DNA of 64,000 bases from Mycolicibacterium sp. CBMA 226 (GCF_009729075.1 NZ_VTGY01000021.1:26727-90726); one strand, 5' to 3'; numbered from the stretch's first letter, positions 17,247 to 27,048 are shown. The notes: generated by a model from the letters alone, not told the origin. Translations and numbers: made by a program.

Positions 17247-18812
17247 ATGGAGAACTTAGTGTCCTTATCGTCTTTGCCGGCTCTATCTGCCTTTGCCCGT
17301 CGATTCCCCGACAAGCCGGCGACCATCTCGGGCAGCACCGGCGAGGTCGTGACCTTCGCCGAACTCGATTCCGAATCAAGACTTTTGGCAAGGTATTTCA
17401 CAACCCGTGAGCTGCAGCCAGGTGACGTTGTCGCCCTGCTATTGAAAAACACTCCCGGCTACCTCAATGTCAGCTGGGGCGCAGAACGCAGCGGGCTGAT
17501 ATTCGTACCGGTCAATTGGCACCTGGGCCCCGCCGAGGCGGCCTACATCGTGTCCAACAGCGGCGCGAAGGCGCTCATCGCGTCGGCCGAGCTCGCATCG
17601 CTGGCAGAAGCCGTCGCCGCGGCGAATCCCCAGCTTGACATCACGCTTGCAGTCGACGGCAGCATCCCCGGATTCGAGGACTATCAAGTGGCCCTGGACT
17701 CCGTCGTGCCCGGCGTGGACTCGCCCGAGCGCCAAGGCGCATACATGTTCTATTCCTCAGGCACGACCGGTTCGCCGAAGGGCATCATGCCCGCGGTCCC
17801 AAACGCCCCGTTCGGGGCAGGGCTGCCCATCGAATCGTTGCTGAAGGCACAGTTCGGCTTTGGCGAAGATACCGTGTACCTGAGCCTCGGTCCGCTCTAT
17901 CACAGCGCGCCGCAAGGCTGGTCGCTCGGCACGCAGTCCCACGGGGGCACGACGGTCATTGTCGATAGCTTTGACGCCGAGCAGACCCTCGCGTTTATCG
18001 AGCAATACCGCGTGACGCACGTCCAGATGGTTCCGACCATGTTCGTGCGCATGCTGAAGTTGCCACAGGACGTGCGCGACCGCTACGACCTGTCGAGTTT
18101 GCGGCTGGTGTTTCACGCAGCCGCGCCGTGTCCGCCGGATGTCAAGGAGCGCATGATCGAGTGGCTCGGCCCGTGCGTGATCGAGTTCTATTCAGCCAGC
18201 GAGTTCAACTCGCTGTTCGTGATCGACAGCGCATCGTGGCAGACACATCGCGGATCGGTGGGGCGAGCCGTGGTCGGTACTCCGCATATCCTCGACGACG
18301 ACGGCAACGAGCTGCCCATCGGTGAAGTCGGTGAGATCTGGATCGAAAACGGTAACCGGTTCGAATACCACGGCGAGCCTGCCAAGACCGCGGCTGCCTA
18401 CAACGAACGCGGCTGGAGCACCCTTGGTGACCTGGGCAGCCTCGACGCAGAGGGATATCTTTACCTGTCGGATCGCCGGACCGATTTGATCATCAGCGGC
18501 GGCGTGAATATCTATCCGCGCGAGATCGAAGACGCCCTCGTGCTGCATGAGGCGATTTCCGATGTCGCCGTTCTCGGAGTTCCCGACGACGAAATGGGTC
18601 AGCAGGTCAAAGCGGTTGTGCAGTTGGCCCCTGGCCATGTCGCCGACGCGTCGATGGAGTCCGAGATCATCGACTACTGCCTGGCCCGGCTCGCGAAGTT
18701 CAAATGCCCCCGATCCGTCGATTTCGTGACCGAGCTGCCACGACTCCCCAGTGGAAAACTATTGCGCCGCAATCTTTCCGACCGATACGCCAACAGCGGA
18801 CTCCCTCGTTAA
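17247..18812 (+). CDS. fadD: AMP-binding acyl-CoA ligase
   Basis: This 521-aa ligase has the phosphate-binding loop YSSGTTGSPKG, the adenine segment EFYSASEFN, the hinge region LYLSDRRTDLIISGG, and the C-terminal lysine in PSGKLLRR. It probably activates the acid made by the divergent P450-SDR-ALDH operon. A GTG at 17259 with GGAGAA 7 nt upstream is a credible alternative start. It starts 3 nt after the ferredoxin stop and ends 2 nt before the TetR gene. Substrate cannot be read from sequence. Confidence 0.9.
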   Translation: MENLVSLSSLPALSAFARRFPDKPATISGSTGEVVTFAELDSESRLLARYFTTRELQPGDVVALLLKNTPGYLNVSWGAERSGLIFVPVNWHLGPAEAAYIVSNSGAKALIASAELASLAEAVAAANPQLDITLAVDGSIPGFEDYQVALDSVVPGVDSPERQGAYMFYSSGTTGSPKGIMPAVPNAPFGAGLPIESLLKAQFGFGEDTVYLSLGPLYHSAPQGWSLGTQSHGGTTVIVDSFDAEQTLAFIEQYRVTHVQMVPTMFVRMLKLPQDVRDRYDLSSLRLVFHAAAPCPPDVKERMIEWLGPCVIEFYSASEFNSLFVIDSASWQTHRGSVGRAVVGTPHILDDDGNELPIGEVGEIWIENGNRFEYHGEPAKTAAAYNERGWSTLGDLGSLDAEGYLYLSDRRTDLIISGGVNIYPREIEDALVLHEAISDVAVLGVPDDEMGQQVKAVVQLAPGHVADASMESEIIDYCLARLAKFKCPRSVDFVTELPRLPSGKLLRRNLSDRYANSGLPR

Positions 18813-18814
18813 GG

Positions 18815-19471
18815 ATGGCGGACTCCCCCGTTCCCGAAGCCGATTCGGCGCGCGACCCGTCTGCGGCCGAACAGCGGTTGCCACTGCGGGAAGTGCAGAA
18901 GCAGCTTACTCGCGAACGGGTGATTGACGCCGCGATGGAGGTGTTTAGCGAGCGGGGCTTCGGCCCCACCACCATGAACGACATCGCGGCGCGCGCCAAT
19001 CTCAACCGTGGCACCATCTATCTCCACTTCGCCGACAAGTCGGCCATCATCCACGCTGCACTGGACGCACTCGCGCCAGAAGAATTGGCCATCTACGCGG
19101 CCGCCGAAACCGCCACCACGCGAAGCGAACTCGAGGCGATCATGGACCACGCCGTCGAGGTCTGGATCACCGGCCTGGGCCGGATCTGGCGGCACATGCG
19201 CGACGCCGTGGCGCTCGATCCGGCGGTACGGAACTGGCGGGATGAATTCGTCGATCGTCAGGTGTTGAGGGTATGTGAAGTCCTCGAACATTTCGGGGTG
19301 CAACCATACGAGCGCCGGTATGCGCGCTCTTTGCTTTTGGTCTGCATGTGGAACGACTTCGTGGCCAACGTGTGCGACCGGACGACTGCCAATCGTCAGG
19401 CGACCGTGGCTGCGTTGGCCGACTTCTTCTTCGCGGCCACGGGCGCGACGGTGTCAGATGAGTTGCTCTGA
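18815..19471 (+). CDS. TetR-family regulator (paralogue 2)
   Basis: This 218-aa regulator has the recognition segment RANLNRGTIYLHF, identical to that of the regulator at 12044-12691, and strong similarity throughout, including LGRIWRHMRDA. The start was set at ATG 18815, 2 nt after the ligase stop, since upstream codons belong to an overlapping frame of the ligase. It is the last gene of the ferredoxin-ligase operon. Its 3' end overlaps the 3' end of the convergent GMC oxidoreductase by 18 nt, so the pair could interfere transcriptionally. It probably controls the divergent promoter at 16928. Confidence 0.9.
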   Translation: MADSPVPEADSARDPSAAEQRLPLREVQKQLTRERVIDAAMEVFSERGFGPTTMNDIAARANLNRGTIYLHFADKSAIIHAALDALAPEELAIYAAAETATTRSELEAIMDHAVEVWITGLGRIWRHMRDAVALDPAVRNWRDEFVDRQVLRVCEVLEHFGVQPYERRYARSLLLVCMWNDFVANVCDRTTANRQATVAALADFFFAATGATVSDELL

Positions 19472-21088
19472 CACCGATCCAGCCGGCTCGGCCGACTTCA
19501 CCGGCACCGTCGACATCGCACGCTCGGTCATCGCAGCGATCGTGAGGCTCGGGTTGGCGCCCACGTTCCACGGCACTGTTGAGCCGTCGCACACCAGCAT
19601 GTTGCGGTAGCCCCAGACCTGGTGGTTGCCATCGATGACGCTGTTATCCGGCGAAGTCCCGATCACGGCGCCGCCCAGAATGTGAGCGGTGACCGTGGTG
19701 TTGAGGAGGGCCTCTGGCACCAGGGTCTGCGGGACGGCGTCGAGTTCCTCGGCCATCAGCTTGATCGCTTCGTGCACTTCGGGAATGAATGTCGGGATCG
19801 GGTGCAGTGGGTCCGGGCGAGTGTTCATGCGAGTGCCGAGACCGAGGCGGCGCTTACGTGTCTCGAAGCTGAGCTTGCCCTCGATGTCCTGCATGGCGCC
19901 AAAGACCATCGAACGGCGCGACCAGCCGACCGGGTTGGTGACGCGGGCCGCGTCGATCGGGTGGCGCACGATGGCGGCCAGCATCTTCAGCGGACGGGTC
20001 ACTCGGGTCCCGTTGGGCGTGAGAGGCGCGAACAGGAACTTCATCGAATCGCCTCCCGAGCCGAATGCGACGGTCTCCATATGCATGCTCGGCAGCGGGT
20101 GCGCGCTGCCGGTGATCGACACGCCGCCGAGGCCGAGCTCGACGTTGCGGTCACGCGGCGTCAGCGCTGTCAGCGATTCAGAGTTGGTGCGCACCTGCTC
20201 GCCGACCTGATCGCTCAGCAGCGGCAACATGCCACGCACCTTGCAGTCACCGAGCAGCTTGTTGGTGCCGATGGCGCCAGCGGCGAAAACCACGCCACGA
20301 GAACGGATTACGCGCTTCTTCCGCCAGCCGAACACTCCGGGGCGGTGCGCAACGATCGCGTAGCCGTCCGAGCCGTCCGCGGCACCGACCGGCCTGACCT
20401 CCGATACCTGCATTTCAGGTTCCACCCGAGTGCCCCGGCGTTCAGCGAGCCAGAGATAGTTCTTGTCCAGACTGTTTTTTGCGTTGTGGCGACAGCCGAT
20501 CAGGCACTCCGCGCAGCCGAGGCAGCCTGTCCGATCCGGCCCTTGCCCGCCGAAGAATGGATCGGGCACCGTTACGCCGGGCTGACCGAGGAAGATGCCG
20601 ACCCGAGTCGGGTGACAGGTCTCGCCGTAGCCGAGTCGGTCGGCCGCACGCTTGACGACCGCATCGCGAGGGGTGAGCCTCGGGTTGTCGACGACGCCGA
20701 GCATTCGTTCTGCCTCGCGGTAATGCGGGTCGAGGTCGACATGCTCGCCGACCGCGTCGGTCAGGCGGGACTGGAACTCCTCGCTGCCGCGGTAGAGCGT
20801 CGCGCCGTAGACGAGGCTGCCGCCGCCGACACCGGCGCCGCTGAGGATCGCGACGTCTCTGAACAGCGACATCCGCATGATGCCGCGCAGACCAAGTCGC
20901 GGGGCGAAGAGCAAGTCCCGGACTTTCCAACCGGACGTCGGAAGGTCGGTGCTAGCGAACCGGCGGCCGCTCTCCAGTACGCACACCGAATAGCCGCGTT
21001 CGCTCAGGCGCAGTGCCGAGACACTGCCGCCGAACCCCGAGCCGATCACGATCCAGTCGTAATCGTGGCCCTGACCAACGGCAGCCAT
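19454..21088 (-). CDS. GMC-family oxidoreductase (cholesterol oxidase-like)
   Basis: This 544-aa FAD-dependent enzyme resembles mycobacterial ChoD. It has the ADP-binding motif VIGSGFGGSV, a GAGVGGGSLVYG segment, a cysteine-rich stretch CLGCAECLIGC that ChoD also has, and a C-terminal HILGGAVIG with the conserved catalytic histidine. It would oxidise a secondary alcohol, sterol or cyclic, to a ketone. The ATG at 21088 lies 4 nt after GGAGG and was preferred over the TTG at 21091. It diverges from the BVMO-type gene, which could use the ketone. The real substrate need not be cholesterol. Confidence 0.88.
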   Translation of the reverse strand: MAAVGQGHDYDWIVIGSGFGGSVSALRLSERGYSVCVLESGRRFASTDLPTSGWKVRDLLFAPRLGLRGIMRMSLFRDVAILSGAGVGGGSLVYGATLYRGSEEFQSRLTDAVGEHVDLDPHYREAERMLGVVDNPRLTPRDAVVKRAADRLGYGETCHPTRVGIFLGQPGVTVPDPFFGGQGPDRTGCLGCAECLIGCRHNAKNSLDKNYLWLAERRGTRVEPEMQVSEVRPVGAADGSDGYAIVAHRPGVFGWRKKRVIRSRGVVFAAGAIGTNKLLGDCKVRGMLPLLSDQVGEQVRTNSESLTALTPRDRNVELGLGGVSITGSAHPLPSMHMETVAFGSGGDSMKFLFAPLTPNGTRVTRPLKMLAAIVRHPIDAARVTNPVGWSRRSMVFGAMQDIEGKLSFETRKRRLGLGTRMNTRPDPLHPIPTFIPEVHEAIKLMAEELDAVPQTLVPEALLNTTVTAHILGGAVIGTSPDNSVIDGNHQVWGYRNMLVCDGSTVPWNVGANPSLTIAAMTERAMSTVPVKSAEPAGSVSEQLI

Positions 21089-21137
21089 CAAACCTCCAAC
21101 ACAGAGTCTCTAGACGAGTCAATACGTTAACTTACTG

Positions 21138-21148
21138 AACACGGTGTT
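21138..21148. promoter_or_regulatory. Palindrome in GMC/BVMO divergent promoter
   Basis: AACAC and GTGTT flank a single G in the 93-nt gap between the two divergent start codons. The core resembles the sites at 28060 and 30718 and the ACAC...GTGT core at 16928. A TetR operator is the most likely reading. Confidence 0.5.
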
Positions 21149-21181
21149 GACCGTCAATGGACGATCGGTCAGACTGGCGGT

Positions 21182-22807
21182 ATGGAAAGCAATTCACCGC
21201 AATTCGATGTTCTCGTAGTCGGAGCGGGATTCTCCGGTCTCTACGCCCTGCACCTCCTGCGGGGCCGAGGGCTCAACGTCCGAGTGCTCGACGCGGCGCC
21301 CGAGGTCGGTGGCACCTGGTACTGGAACGCCTACCCGGGCGCGCGTTGCGACGTCGAAAGCGCCGACTACTCCTACTCGTTCTCCCCGGAACTGGACCAG
21401 GAATGGGAATGGAGCGAGCGCTACGCCGCGCAGCCGGAAATCCTGCGCTACCTCAACCATGTCGCCGACCGGTTCGCATTGCGCGACGACATTCAGCTCA
21501 ACACGACCGTCCACTCGGCGACCTACGACGAAACCGCCGCCGAATGGACGCTGACCACCGATTCCGGGACGCTGCGAGCGCGCTACTGTGTGTTCGCCAC
21601 CGGCGGATTGTCAGCGCCATTGGCGCCTCCGTTCGATGGTACGGAGACGTTCGCCGGCGAGTCGTACATGACCGCGGCGTGGCCGCAGGGTGGAGTCGAC
21701 TTCAAGGGCAAGAGGGTTGCCGTGATCGGCACCGGCGCGAGCGGAATCCAGTCGATACCCGAAATCGCCGCCGATGCAACGCATGTCACCGTCTTGCAGC
21801 GCACCCCGAACTTCAGCGTCCTCGGCCGCAACCGCGACCTCAATGCCACTGAAATCGCCGAGCACAAGGCGACCTACCCCGAGCGGAGAAAGCGCCAGCG
21901 CGCATCCTATGGCGGGACGAGCACCGAGCCGCATCTCCGCCGAGCGGCAGAATGCACGCCAGAAGAGCAACTCGAAGAACTGCGCCGCCGGTCCGCAGAA
22001 GGTGGCGCCCTTACATACGTGGGCGCGTTCCGCGACGTATTGACCAACCTCGACTCCAACCGGGTCGTCGCCGACTTCATCCGGTCTGATATCCGTTCGC
22101 GCGTCACCGATCCCGAGCTCGTCGACCTGGTGACGCCAACCGACCATCCCTTCGCCGGCAAGCGTCCGTGCGTCGACCACGGTTACTTCGAAGCCCTGTG
22201 CCAGGACAATGTCGACGTTGTCACTGTGCGGGACAATCCAATCACCGCCATCGAGCCCACCGGTATCCGGCTCGCCGACGGCACGCTCATCGACGTCGAC
22301 ATCATCGTCTACGCCATCGGCTACGATGCCATCTCCGGCGCGCTGCTGCGCATCGATATCCAGGGCCGCAATGGAATTCGGCTTCGCGACGCCTGGGCAC
22401 AGGGCCCGTCAAGTTACCTGGGTTTGGCGATCGCAGGCTTCCCGAATCTGTTTACCGTGGCCGGGCCCGGCGGGCCACTCGGACTGACCATGATGGTCGC
22501 ATTGGCCGAGCAGAACATCGAGTGGATCGCCGATTGCATCACTGATCTCGACGCTCGTGGCGTACCGGCCATCGAGGCGACCACCGAAGCGCAGCAGCGG
22601 TGGACCGAGGAGGTCGAACGGCGAGCGGAGCGGAGCGTCTTCGCCGCCGCCCCGAATTCCTACTACACGGGAGCGAACGTCCCCGGCAAACCCCGGCGAT
22701 TCTCGATCTACCTTGGTGGATTCGCCCGCTATCAAGCGATTTGCAATGCCGTCGCGGCTGAGGGCTACGACGGATTCAACGAACTGACCGTTGCGAACGC
22801 CCGTTGA
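21182..22807 (+). CDS. Baeyer-Villiger-type flavin monooxygenase
   Basis: This 541-aa protein is a class B flavoprotein monooxygenase of the cyclohexanone-monooxygenase type, which converts ketones to esters or lactones. It has two Rossmann motifs (GAGFSG at residues 14-19 and GTGASG after residue 180) and the GGTWYWNAYPGARCD motif. The type I fingerprint FxGxxxHxxxWP appears as FAGESYMTAAWP, with Met163 in place of the usually invariant His. It begins an operon with an acyl-CoA ligase, WS/DGAT, hydrolase and TetR, a sensible order for ketone to ester to acid to CoA-ester. The residue change makes the exact reaction uncertain. Confidence 0.9.
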   Translation: MESNSPQFDVLVVGAGFSGLYALHLLRGRGLNVRVLDAAPEVGGTWYWNAYPGARCDVESADYSYSFSPELDQEWEWSERYAAQPEILRYLNHVADRFALRDDIQLNTTVHSATYDETAAEWTLTTDSGTLRARYCVFATGGLSAPLAPPFDGTETFAGESYMTAAWPQGGVDFKGKRVAVIGTGASGIQSIPEIAADATHVTVLQRTPNFSVLGRNRDLNATEIAEHKATYPERRKRQRASYGGTSTEPHLRRAAECTPEEQLEELRRRSAEGGALTYVGAFRDVLTNLDSNRVVADFIRSDIRSRVTDPELVDLVTPTDHPFAGKRPCVDHGYFEALCQDNVDVVTVRDNPITAIEPTGIRLADGTLIDVDIIVYAIGYDAISGALLRIDIQGRNGIRLRDAWAQGPSSYLGLAIAGFPNLFTVAGPGGPLGLTMMVALAEQNIEWIADCITDLDARGVPAIEATTEAQQRWTEEVERRAERSVFAAAPNSYYTGANVPGKPRRFSIYLGGFARYQAICNAVAAEGYDGFNELTVANAR

Positions 22808-22861
22808 TCACTGACTCGGCATCGGCGCCGGTACCCACTGCTCGAATGGAGAATTAGGTAG

Positions 22862-24505
22862 ATGCTGAGCACGATGCAGGACGAGCCCCTCTCGCTTGCA
22901 ACACTTCTCAGATACGGAACCACCGTGCACGCGGAAGCCACGGTGTCTACCTGGACCGGTGACCGAACCCGGCCGATGAGTTACGGCGACCTGGGCGTGG
23001 AGGCAGCTCGGCTGGCAAATGCGCTACGCGGCTTGGGCGTCGAAGAGGGCGACCGCGTCGGCACCTTCATGTGGAACAACAACGAGCACATGGTTGTCTA
23101 CGGTGCGGTGCCGGCGATGGGCGCGGTGTTGCACACCCTGAATATCCGGTTGTTCCCTGAGCAGCTGATCTTCGTCGTCAATCACGCCGCGGACAAGGTG
23201 ATCATCGTCGACGCATCGTTGATCCCGATGTTCACCGAGTACCTGCCGTCATTGCCGACGGTTCGCCACGTCATCGTTGCAAACGGTGATGCGTCGGCAC
23301 TGGAGGCACCCAAAGGTGTAGAGGTGCATGCATACGCCGAGTTGGTGGATGGTCAGGCGGATCATTTCACCTGGCCGCACATCGACGAACGTTCCGCAGC
23401 GGCAATGTGTTACACGTCCGGCACAACGGGCGACCCCAAGGGCGTCGCCTATTCGCACCGATCGATGTACCTGCATTCGATGCAGGTCACCTCGACCAAC
23501 GGAATGGCGCTCTCACAGGCGGACAAGGCACTGGTGATCGTGCCCCAGTTCCACGCAATGTCATGGGGCATACCGCATGCCGCACTCATGGTCGGCGCCT
23601 CGCTCGTGATGCCCGACCGATTTCTGCAGCCTGAACCGATCACCACGATCCTGGCCGCCGAGAAGCCGACCTTCGCCGCTGCGGTACCCACCATCTGGAA
23701 CGGATTGTTGACGTACCTCGATGCAAACCCACAGGACATCTCCCACCTGCGGGAAGTCGTCGTCGGCGGTTCCGCTGCCGCGCCGGCGCTGATGCACGCT
23801 TTCGAAGAGCGCTACCAGGTGCCGATCCTGCATGCGTGGGGCATGACCGAGACTTCCCCCTTGGGCAGTGTCGCGCGACCGCCTGCGTCAGCCGAGGGCC
23901 GGCATCGGTGGGCCTACCGCTACACGCAGGGCAGGTTTCCGTCCCTAGTGCGGGCCCGATTGGTCGACGGTGATGGCGCGATTGTGGCCAGCGACGGAAA
24001 TTCGGTGGGCGAGTTGGAAGTTCGTGGCCCGTGGATTACGGCGACGTACTACTCCCCCGACGATTCAGCCATCGATCCGGAGAAGTTCCGTGACGGCTGG
24101 CTGCGCACCGGCGACATCGGAACCATCACGGTCGACGGATTTCTCACGATCCTGGACCGGTCGAAAGATGTGATCAAGTCGGGCGGTGAATGGATTTCAT
24201 CGGTCGAACTGGAGAACGCCGTGATGGCGCATCCGGCGGTCGCCGAAGCAGCGGTCATCGGTGTGCCCGACGATAAGTGGGACGAGCGGCCGCTGGTCGC
24301 CGTGGTAGCACGGCAGGGCACATCGGTGACCGTCGACGAGCTGAGCGATCACCTGGCCAACAGGGTCGCGAAATGGCAGATACCCGACAGCTGGACCTTT
24401 GTGGACGAAGTGCCGAAGACCAGTGTCGGGAAGTTCGACAAGAAGGTGCTGCGCGCGCGTTTCGCACAAGGTGACCTGACTGTATGCGGGCGATCTGACG
24501 CCTGA
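22862..24505 (+). CDS. fadD: Long-chain acyl-CoA ligase
   Basis: This 547-aa AMP-forming ligase has YTSGTTGDPKGVAYSH, the adenylate segment WGMTETSPLG, DGWLRTGD, and a SGGEWISSVELE hinge followed by the catalytic lysine in KTSVGKFDKK. This version resembles medium/long-chain fatty-acid ligases of the AlkK/FadD type. It lies 54 nt after the BVMO gene, so its substrate may be an acid released from the ester product by the hydrolase at 26061. Confidence 0.92.
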   Translation: MLSTMQDEPLSLATLLRYGTTVHAEATVSTWTGDRTRPMSYGDLGVEAARLANALRGLGVEEGDRVGTFMWNNNEHMVVYGAVPAMGAVLHTLNIRLFPEQLIFVVNHAADKVIIVDASLIPMFTEYLPSLPTVRHVIVANGDASALEAPKGVEVHAYAELVDGQADHFTWPHIDERSAAAMCYTSGTTGDPKGVAYSHRSMYLHSMQVTSTNGMALSQADKALVIVPQFHAMSWGIPHAALMVGASLVMPDRFLQPEPITTILAAEKPTFAAAVPTIWNGLLTYLDANPQDISHLREVVVGGSAAAPALMHAFEERYQVPILHAWGMTETSPLGSVARPPASAEGRHRWAYRYTQGRFPSLVRARLVDGDGAIVASDGNSVGELEVRGPWITATYYSPDDSAIDPEKFRDGWLRTGDIGTITVDGFLTILDRSKDVIKSGGEWISSVELENAVMAHPAVAEAAVIGVPDDKWDERPLVAVVARQGTSVTVDELSDHLANRVAKWQIPDSWTFVDEVPKTSVGKFDKKVLRARFAQGDLTVCGRSDA

Positions 24506-24669
24506 GTTTCGCGTCGGGCCGCCGGTGGAACAGGGATGAACCCAAAGATCCTGTTCTGCACCATGTTTGACGAGCATCGCGATTCCCAGCACTCAGTCGT
24601 GAAACCAGAAATATATCACTCTGTTTAGTCACTTGACGCAGCGTCCACTGAGACAGCAAACTGTTCATC

Positions 24670-26064
24670 ATGCCCATGCCAAACCTCGCCGACCGTTGGT
24701 TCTTTGTCGTCGACGACAACGACGTACCCACGCACGTGGCCGTCATGGCAACCTTTGAACTTCCCGAGGGTGCGCCGCCGGACTATGTGCGCCGCCTCGC
24801 CGATGACCTGCGCTCCGTGCGGACGTTCTCGCCGCCGTTCAACTACCGACTCACCCACCCCAGCCTGCGGCGTTTCGCGCCCTCCTTCACCGTGCTGGCC
24901 GACGACGAGGTCGACCTTGACTACCACTTCCGCTTTTCGGCGCTGCCGACGCCCGGCGGTGAGCGCGAGCTCGGCGTCCTGGTGTCACGGTTGTTTTCGC
25001 GGCCGCTGGATCCGCAGCGCCCGCTGTGGGAAGTTCATCTCATCGAGGGCCTCGACAACGGTCGCTTCGCCTGGTTCTTCAAGGTCCATCACGGCGTGAT
25101 GGACGGCGTCGGCGGGATGCGCCGTCTCGGCCAGCTCATGGACACCGACCCCGAGTCCAGCGAGCTGCGGGCGATCTGGTCGCTCCCCGTCCGATCGCGA
25201 CGGCAACGGGCGAAGAGCGCCCCGTCGCTGCAACAGCGCGTCGAACGCGCCCTCGGGTCAGCGCGCGAAGGCGCCGTCGCTGCCGCGTCGCTCGCGCTCA
25301 CGACTGGACAGATGGTCAGTCAGCGGGTCGTGGCGGCGGAGAAAGACTGGGTCGTGCCGTACTCGGCGCCGAGTTCGGTCCTCAACGGCCGCGTCGGGCA
25401 GCAGCGCCGGTTCGCAACGCAGAGCTACGACCTGGCGCGACTGGTCACGGTCGCCAAAGGCTTCGACGTCACCGTGAATGACGTCTTCCTCGCGATCTGC
25501 GGCGGCGGCTTGCGGAGCTACCTCGGCGAACTCGACCAGCTGCCCACCGACAGCCTGACCGTGGGCATCCCGGTCTCGATCCGCGACGCGAACGACGACG
25601 AATCCAGCAACGCCATCAGCGTCGCGTTCGCCAGCCTGCATACTGAAATTGCCGACCCCGTGGAACGCATCGCCGCGATCGCGCGTGGCACCCGGCGCTC
25701 CAAGGAGAAGCTACGCGAGCTCCCGACCGCCGCCGGAGACCTCTACGGCCCGCTTGTACTGAGTCCCATCGCCGTCGCCCAGCTCACCGGTTTGGCCGGA
25801 CGGACGTTGCCGCCGTTCAACGTCCCGGTCTCCAACGTCCCGGGCCCGTCCGATCCGTTGTACCTGCGCGGCGCACGCCTAGAGGGCCTGTGGGGCCTGT
25901 CGATCATCTCTCACGGGGCCGCGTTGAGCATCACCGCAGGTTCGATGGCGGGACGCTTCAACGTCGGCTTCACCGGAGACCGCGATCGACTGCCCAGCCT
26001 GCAACGCCTGGCCGTGTACACGGGCGAGGCACTCGAAGAGCTCGAACAGGCGCTACTCGCGTGA
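24670..26064 (+). CDS. Wax ester synthase/diacylglycerol acyltransferase (WS/DGAT)
   Basis: This 464-aa acyltransferase transfers an acyl group from acyl-CoA to an alcohol or diacylglycerol. The active-site HHGVMDG is near residue 138, and the C-terminal half has the conserved NVPGPSDPLYLRGA segment. It has the family length. The 164-nt gap after the ligase could hold an internal promoter. It overlaps the following hydrolase by 4 bp. In this operon it could store alcohol intermediates as wax esters, which is an inference. Confidence 0.92.
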   Translation: MPMPNLADRWFFVVDDNDVPTHVAVMATFELPEGAPPDYVRRLADDLRSVRTFSPPFNYRLTHPSLRRFAPSFTVLADDEVDLDYHFRFSALPTPGGERELGVLVSRLFSRPLDPQRPLWEVHLIEGLDNGRFAWFFKVHHGVMDGVGGMRRLGQLMDTDPESSELRAIWSLPVRSRRQRAKSAPSLQQRVERALGSAREGAVAAASLALTTGQMVSQRVVAAEKDWVVPYSAPSSVLNGRVGQQRRFATQSYDLARLVTVAKGFDVTVNDVFLAICGGGLRSYLGELDQLPTDSLTVGIPVSIRDANDDESSNAISVAFASLHTEIADPVERIAAIARGTRRSKEKLRELPTAAGDLYGPLVLSPIAVAQLTGLAGRTLPPFNVPVSNVPGPSDPLYLRGARLEGLWGLSIISHGAALSITAGSMAGRFNVGFTGDRDRLPSLQRLAVYTGEALEELEQALLA

Positions 26065-26894
26065 CGCCGCCTTCGGGTCCGGCCGCTGATCGCATTCGGG
26101 CCGCCGGACCCCGCGGTGTGTTTCGCGGCGGAGAAGGGCAGCCGCTCGTGCTGCTGCACTGCGCAGGGATGACGTGGCGCGTCTGGGAACCTGTGCTCCC
26201 TTTGCTCGCGGCGCACCGCGATGTGCTCGCACCGACGTTGCCGGCACACCTCGGGGGTCCGCCACTGCCCGATACGCCTGTAACAATCGGCGACTTCGCC
26301 GACGCGGTCGAGCGCGAGCTCGATGCCGCGGGCTTCGAGTGCCCCGATATCGTCGGCAACTCTCTCGGGGGATTCATCGCGTTTGAACTCGCGCGTCGCG
26401 GCCGGGTCCGTCGCGTGGTGGCGATCGGCGCGATGGGCATGCAAACCGACCGGCAAGGGCTCGCGATCGCCGGCCGCGTGGTACAGGCACACCGCGTCGG
26501 GCGCGCACTAAGGCCGGCTGTACTTCCGGTGCTGGCGTTTCCCTGGGCGCGCCACATCCTGTTGCGCGCAGGCGTTGTTCGCGGTGAGCGCGTGCCAACC
26601 GCGCTGGCACGCCACCTGTTCCACGCCAGCGCCACCTGCGACGCGCCGGCGTTACATACCGCCATGCGGACAGCTGACGGGACGATGCCGCGCCTCGATG
26701 ACGCGGGCCAGATCACAGCACCGACTTTGCTGATCCGCGGCGACCACGACACGGCGGCGACGGCGGACCAGATGGAGCGCTACCTCAACCAGCTACCCAA
26801 CGCGCAGTTGCTTACCATTCCCGGCGCTGGGCACTGCCCCCAACTCGAGCTACCAAATCTCATCGCCAATGAGATTCTCAAATTCACGCGATGA
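26061..26894 (+). CDS. Alpha/beta hydrolase
   Basis: This 277-aa protein has the alpha/beta hydrolase fold with the nucleophile elbow GNSLGG, an acid-turn aspartate in IRGDHDTA and the catalytic histidine in GAGHCPQ. The usual HG oxyanion dipeptide appears as LLHCAGMTW. The start was set at GTG 26061, which overlaps the WS/DGAT stop as GTGA. It may hydrolyse the ester or lactone formed by the BVMO or by the WS/DGAT. No signal peptide is visible. Confidence 0.85.
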   Translation: MTPPSGPAADRIRAAGPRGVFRGGEGQPLVLLHCAGMTWRVWEPVLPLLAAHRDVLAPTLPAHLGGPPLPDTPVTIGDFADAVERELDAAGFECPDIVGNSLGGFIAFELARRGRVRRVVAIGAMGMQTDRQGLAIAGRVVQAHRVGRALRPAVLPVLAFPWARHILLRAGVVRGERVPTALARHLFHASATCDAPALHTAMRTADGTMPRLDDAGQITAPTLLIRGDHDTAATADQMERYLNQLPNAQLLTIPGAGHCPQLELPNLIANEILKFTR

Positions 26895-27048
26895 CCGCAT
26901 CGCGGGGCGCCCGAAACGTCGGATGCAACGGCATGGGCGTGAGGTAGGCATAAAGACCGCCACGTCCGGCCAAGACCCGGTTCCGGGGCTTCGTTCCGCG
27001 GTGACTGTAATAATGACCCGATGAACTCGCACCCGGTGGCCGGTCGAA

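Noticed and set aside
19622..21130. 502-codon plus-strand frame over the GMC gene
   Set aside because: The composition is low-complexity and there is no family signature, while the minus strand encodes a complete GMC oxidoreductase.
21092..21181. KstR box (TNNAACNNGTTNNA) in the GMC/BVMO gap
   Set aside because: The closest match has the wrong spacing; AACAC-G-GTGTT is a different palindrome, so KstR control is not claimed.
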